Origin: Halomonas organivorans
GTDB taxonomy: Bacteria; Pseudomonadota; Gammaproteobacteria; Pseudomonadales; Halomonadaceae
Assembly (NCBI RefSeq): GCF_014192055.1
Contig: NZ_JACHXM010000003.1
Span: 62,001-126,000, forward strand
Reading direction: 5' to 3'
Length of the DNA: 64,000 nucleotides
The notes beneath the pieces are model-generated. The model was not told where the DNA came from. It made no database searches and worked only from the letters and a program-made list of their open reading frames with translations. A program made the translations under genes and the position numbers. Positions 63,908-64,000 of this stretch are shown one piece after another (the stretch's first letter is position 1; every line of letters begins with the position of its first letter).

Positions 63908-63983
63908 CCTAGCAAGCGCTAGGTACACGCTAGAGGCTTCTCGTCGATGGGGCAAGATGTAAAGCGACAGGATGAACTAGACG

Positions 63984-64000
63984 ATGGTCGAGCCCGCCGA
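63984..64000 (+). CDS. Possible start of a divergent gene cut by window edge
   Basis: ATG at 63984 with AGGA 11 nt upstream opens five codons before the window ends. Its divergent position from the ligase operon would suit the operon's regulator, but there is too little sequence to identify it. Confidence 0.2.

Overview
The window is about 64 kb of GC-rich, densely coding gammaproteobacterial chromosome. The gene set and order point to Halomonas or a close Halomonadaceae relative. The supporting evidence is the linear block proA-nadD-rsfS-rlmH-mrdA-rodA-mltB-rlpA-dacA-ybeD-lipB, the folE-folX pair, a PPi-type phosphofructokinase, a DUF3141 PHA-synthase-like protein and a DUF2333 protein. The genus is an inference from gene content; there is no rRNA to confirm it.

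Layout. 1-2.5 kb: partial L,D-transpeptidase, a small helical protein, a two-TM K+ channel and a DUF6586-like gene coupled to topA. 2.5-9.8 kb: topA, a 790-aa DUF3141/PhaC-like protein with a PhaR-like palindrome upstream, a shrunken biotin-carboxylase relative and a divergent LysR regulator. 10-21.5 kb: lipoate synthesis (lipA convergent with lipB) and the cell-elongation/peptidoglycan block with ribosome-associated rsfS/rlmH, nadD and proA. 21.5-25.8 kb: two membrane proteins with eroded GGDEF domains, a DedA-PAP2 fusion and a LysE exporter. 25.8-33.2 kb: ubiX, mpl, PPi-PFK, a phosphatase-kinase protein whose catalytic motifs are eroded in both halves, ppa and a DUF2333 protein. 33.7-41.7 kb: dsbD, accBC, prmA, dusB-fis and purH. 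41.9-48.6 kb: gabD-like dehydrogenase, folX-folE, srkA, a LysE exporter, GST and comF. 48.6-56.6 kb: the complete biotin pathway (bioBFHCD, then tRNA-Leu(TAG) and a diguanylate cyclase, then bioA), with BirA-like operators at both bioB and bioA. 56.6-64 kb: a winged-helix protein, thioredoxin-like and VOC proteins, an HTH-GST fusion, and an acyl-CoA catabolic cluster (acyl-CoA dehydrogenase, SDR, acyl-CoA ligase) with PsrA-like and LiuR-like palindromes.

Two repeat families lie between genes and are the most unusual feature here. The first is a mosaic element built from AAGCTGG heptamers, a conserved core and several mini-hairpins centred on GCGAAGC. It occurs five times, and most of its borders coincide with stop codons of flanking genes. 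The second is a pair of 130-150 bp imperfect palindromes with a shared CTCATTT...AAACTCC centre. Several protein families also appear as catalytically eroded relatives (biotin carboxylase, PP2C phosphatase, Ser/Thr kinase, GGDEF).

Biotin links several parts of the window. The bio genes make the cofactor, accB/accC use it, and BirA-type operators probably couple biotin status to bio expression; birA itself is not in the window. No CRISPR array, intact insertion sequence, prophage or rRNA operon was seen.
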